Positions 61,616 to 64,000 of a stretch of DNA of 64,000 bases are shown here, piece by piece. Source of the stretch: Vanessa cardui. Taxonomy: Eukaryota > Arthropoda > Insecta > Lepidoptera > Nymphalidae. The stretch lies in the NCBI RefSeq assembly GCF_905220365.1, contig NC_061153.1, forward strand, positions 13,108,114-13,172,113, written 5' to 3'. The position numbers and the translations under genes are program-made. How positions within the stretch are numbered: position 1 is the stretch's first letter; each line of letters starts with the position of its first letter. The notes under the pieces are model-generated. The model searched no databases, was not told where the DNA came from, and worked only from the letters and a program-made list of their open reading frames with translations.

Positions 61616-62638
61616 CTTTAGTACATCACTACCACTTTGAATGCTATACACTCTAGTGATATTGTCAACATCCTGGGATGTTTAGCAACCACACGCCCTA
61701 GTGACCATTTACCTGGAGGTAATTGTTCATTCTTCAATAGAACAATATCGCCTATGTCAAACTCTTTTATGGGTTTGAGCCATTTGGGACGTTTTTATAG
61801 CCTAGATAAATACTCAGCCTGCCACTGATGCCAAAAGTCTCTAACTAATTTTTGTGCATATTGCCATCGCAATATATTACTTAAATTGCAATGACGTCGA
61901 TCTGGAATCGGTATAGTGACAGGTGCTTCGCCGATTAAAAAATGCCCTGATGTGAGTATTTTGAAATCAGTATCTGTAGTATCAATTGGTGTTAATGGTC
62001 TTGAATTCAAACATGCCTCAATTTGACAGAGTGTAGTCATTTCCTCAAAAGTAAGTCTGGAGTTCCAGATGCGTTTTAAGTGATATTTTACCGACTTGAC
62101 GCCGGCTTCCCAAAAAGCCCCAAAATTTGGGCGGGATAAAATGCCACTGGGTTCCCTCAGAAGCCAAAATGTCATACAAGTCAATTGATAATTCAAGCTT
62201 AGCTTCCTTGGAGGCTTCTAGTAACTGTTTATTGGCCCCAACGAAGTTACGTCCTTGATCACTCCAAATATGACTGCACCTTCCTCTTCGAGCTACAAAT
62301 CTGCGGAAAGCTGCAATAAAAGACTCAGATGATAAGTCACCAACCAATTCTAAATGAATGGCTTTCGTGGCCATGCAAATAAATATAGCGACGTAGGCCT
62401 TGTTTGACTTCGCTCCTCTACCCTTTGACATTAAGACTTGCAAGGGACCAGCAAAGTCAACTCCGGAATGCAGGAACGGGCGTGCAGGAGTAATGCGCTC
62501 CTTAGGTAAATTTCCCATAATTTGGGTCCTTGATGCAGCCTTCTGCCTTGTGCAAACGATACATCTATATATAAATGCCTTTACTGCATTATTTATGCCC
62601 AGAACCCAATATTTAGACCTGATATAGCAAAGCATCAA
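61616..62638 (-). pseudogene. BEL/Pao integrase with C-terminal domain
   Basis: Zinc-binding region (IYRCIVCTRQKA), catalytic core HSGVDFAGPLQVLM (Asp), KAYVAIFICMATKAIHLELV, SDQGRNFVGANKQLLE (Asp). A frameshift at about 62150 precedes PNFGAFWEAGVKSVKYHLKR (Glu). The C-terminal BEL-specific domain includes ACLNSRPLTPI, LTSGHFLIG, WQYAQKLVRDFWHQWQAEYL and, in the next frame, RPKWLKPIKEFDIGDIVLL. Confidence 0.87.
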
Positions 62639-63176
62639 TTGAATTCCGCCGTGCGTGCATCTTCTTATGAGCGTCTGCGATGATTAAGTAAGCTAAGCGG
62701 CATTTGCTATCAAGTATAACAGGATGCTTTGATTCATCACTTAGATCTGAATTTTGTAGTCTGCCGCACCCATCGCCCACCCTGACGACATTGCATTTAT
62801 CCAGATAAGGATTTAACGTTTTAAGTCTACTAACCTTTTTTACATATTTCTTATTGCTTAATCTGTCTATTTCTTCCTTAAAATATTTCTTCTGAGATAT
62901 AATGATACATGTATTTATAGAATCTTCTAACTCTTTTAACGTTATTATCTTATCTATATTTCCATGATTTTTCCTATAATATAAAAACCTTCTACAGTTT
63001 ACTAATACTCTTAAAAGTTCATCTAAAGAATCGAAATCTTCAAATATTGTTATGTTTTCCTTTTCTTCAATTTTTAAATTTATGAGTAGTTCTTTCTTTC
63101 CAAATCCGTAGGTATAACATTCAATTTTGCAAAATGTATTTTCTTTTCTCTTAGCCAATCTGGCCCTTTCCACCAC
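62613..63176 (-). pseudogene. BEL/Pao RNase H-integrase linker
   Basis: 187 codons, Lys/Glu-rich in the first half, then YVKKVSRLKTLNPYLDKCNVVRVG, CRLAYLIIADAHKKMHARR; these precede the integrase in BEL elements (the H of DAHKKMHARR leads the zinc region). It overlaps the RNase H frame by about 95 bases through a frameshift. Confidence 0.78.
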
Positions 63177-63530
63177 AGCTTATTTTTAATTAATTCTGAT
63201 AATACAAGACCTCTAGAACAAATATCGGCTGGATTCGATGACGATTGTACATGAAACCATTGAGAGTTGCTTAAATTATCCAATATTTCTACTACACGAT
63301 TACTAACAAAAATCTTCCACCTAAGAGGATCTCCACAAAGCCATGACAAAACATCTGATGAATTCGTCCATGCGAAAACCTTATTTTGCGGTAATCGCAT
63401 CGCTTCCCTGATTTGAGTTAAAAGTCTTGCCAATAATACCGCTCCAAGTGCTACTCTGGTTTTGGATGCTATGATACCGGTTTTAATTTTATTATTACTT
63501 TCCACTCTATAATATACAACAGCGCAATAG
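63080..63530 (-). pseudogene. BEL/Pao RNase H
   Basis: IIASKTRVALGAVLLARLL, KVFAWTNSSDVLSWL (NSSDV where DSTIV/DSxx is usual), FVSNRVVEIL, WFHVQSSSNPADICSRG (NPAD is the terminal Asp block) and KLWWKGPDWL. Upstream GFCDASNRAYCAVVYYRVES in another frame at about 63530 gives the first Asp. Two frameshifts. Confidence 0.82.
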
Positions 63531-63574
63531 GCCCTGTTTGAAGCATCGCAAAAACCGTGAAGAGTGATATTATC

Positions 63575-64000
63575 TTATTCCTTCCTTTCTGTCTTGATCC
63601 ATCTTTTAACCCTCACCTTATTTAAATTCTCAAATTCTGTTTTTATTTTTAACCATTCTTCTTTAAGTATATCTCCAACATATTCATCCCATCCTAGTCT
63701 TTCGATCCAAAGTTTCTGTATTAAAATCTTAGCTGGAACAATCGCTGCACCCAACCACCCAAGGGGATCAAATAGTCGCTGTATATCCGCGAGGATTGTT
63801 CTCTTAGTGATAAGATCTGGTTGTTGTGACAATCTAAATTGATACTGAAAGGAATCGGTTACCATGTTTCAGGTCAAACCTAAAGTTTTTATTATACATT
63901 CATCTTTATCATTCTTCAGACTTTCTTCCTTTGTTCTTATGCTATATAAAAATTCTTGATTGTTCGTTGCCCACTTTTGTAATGTAAATCCACCTTTACT
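63575..64000 (-). pseudogene. BEL/Pao RT end and Pao-type region
   Basis: GGFTLQKWATNNQEFLYSIR at the window edge, a stop at about 63868, then FRLSQQPDLITKRTILADIQ, RLFDPLGWLGAAIVPAKILI and ERLGWDEYVG. TKRTILADIQRLFDPLG is a strong BEL/Pao signature. Continues beyond 64000. Confidence 0.85.

Larger units (their letters stand above)
61029..64000 (-). mobile_element. BEL/Pao LTR retrotransposon (partial)
   Basis: Minus order from the window edge: RT end (GGFTLQKWATNNQEF, about 63990), Pao-type region (63865-63575), RNase H (63505-63080), linker (63176-62613), integrase (62638-61795) and LTR. Typical BEL order. The 5' half with gag, protease and 5' LTR lies beyond 64000. Inserted in R1 copy 2. 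Confidence 0.87.

Noticed and set aside
1..64000. CRISPR arrays, bacterial operons, prophage
   Set aside because: Nothing of the kind; spliced exons, SINEs, LINEs and Helitrons show a eukaryotic, insect-type sequence.

Overview
The window is eukaryotic, AT-rich and almost entirely transposable elements. It is most likely from a moth or butterfly: two tRNA-derived SINE families with a lepidopteran look occur twice each, together with Helitron ends, a CR1 3' hairpin, insect errantivirus and BEL/Pao remains, and Penelope and DIRS elements. That assignment rests on repeat style and is inference. No tRNA, rRNA, CRISPR or clear single-copy host gene was seen.

Layout. 1-3020: decayed R1-clade LINE (minus), split by a SINE. 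3030-11000: Jockey-superfamily LINE (family A, copy A1, plus), split by a 5'-truncated CR1 element (4244-8634) with TCAAT target duplication. 11000-13340: CR1 3' end, BEL/Pao RNase H scrap, Helitron-like sequence. 13560-17925: second LINE (family F), split by a short Penelope element with a perfect 12-bp target duplication. 18257-22769: DIRS element (gag, RT-RNase H, tyrosine recombinase), split by a foldback element and another repeat. 22860-25975: inverted repeat, decayed Helitron Rep gene, SINEs. 26310-30826: family-C LINE (minus) whose RT core is replaced by an oppositely oriented family-A copy, which itself holds a 426-bp Helitron. 31125-41006: endogenous insect errantivirus (env and pol, minus), holding a SINE and an apparently intact two-ORF LINE (family E, 32881-37316).

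41007-57342 reads as one large DNA element inserted in the errantivirus. TTAA lies at both edges, and joining the flanks at one TTAA restores the errantivirus reading frame. It carries a spliced minus-strand gene: a small basic N-terminus on several exons, a Mutator-like transposase region, then a YqaJ-type nuclease. The gene is broken by a full-length family-D LINE (50345-55280), a SINE, and a 6-kb head-to-head Penelope complex that itself contains a CR1 fragment. Nesting is therefore errantivirus > TTAA element > Penelope complex > CR1.

57347-57910 is the errantivirus protease/gag part. 57930-61028 is a second R1-clade copy. Its ORF2 end (RNase H, CCHC) is followed, in the same frame after one stop codon, by a broken ORF with a superfamily-1 helicase of the alphavirus-like RNA-virus type. 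61029-64000 is a BEL/Pao retrotransposon (minus) inserted in that R1 copy.

Most genes are pseudogenes. The uninterrupted ones are the two ORFs of element E and the 818-codon Penelope ORF; the latter has Tyr for the first Asp of its RT YVDD box. The most unusual points are the R1-helicase arrangement, the TTAA-flanked Mutator/YqaJ element, the Penelope complex, and two 30-bp perfect hairpins with 5-nt loops inside unrelated TE genes.
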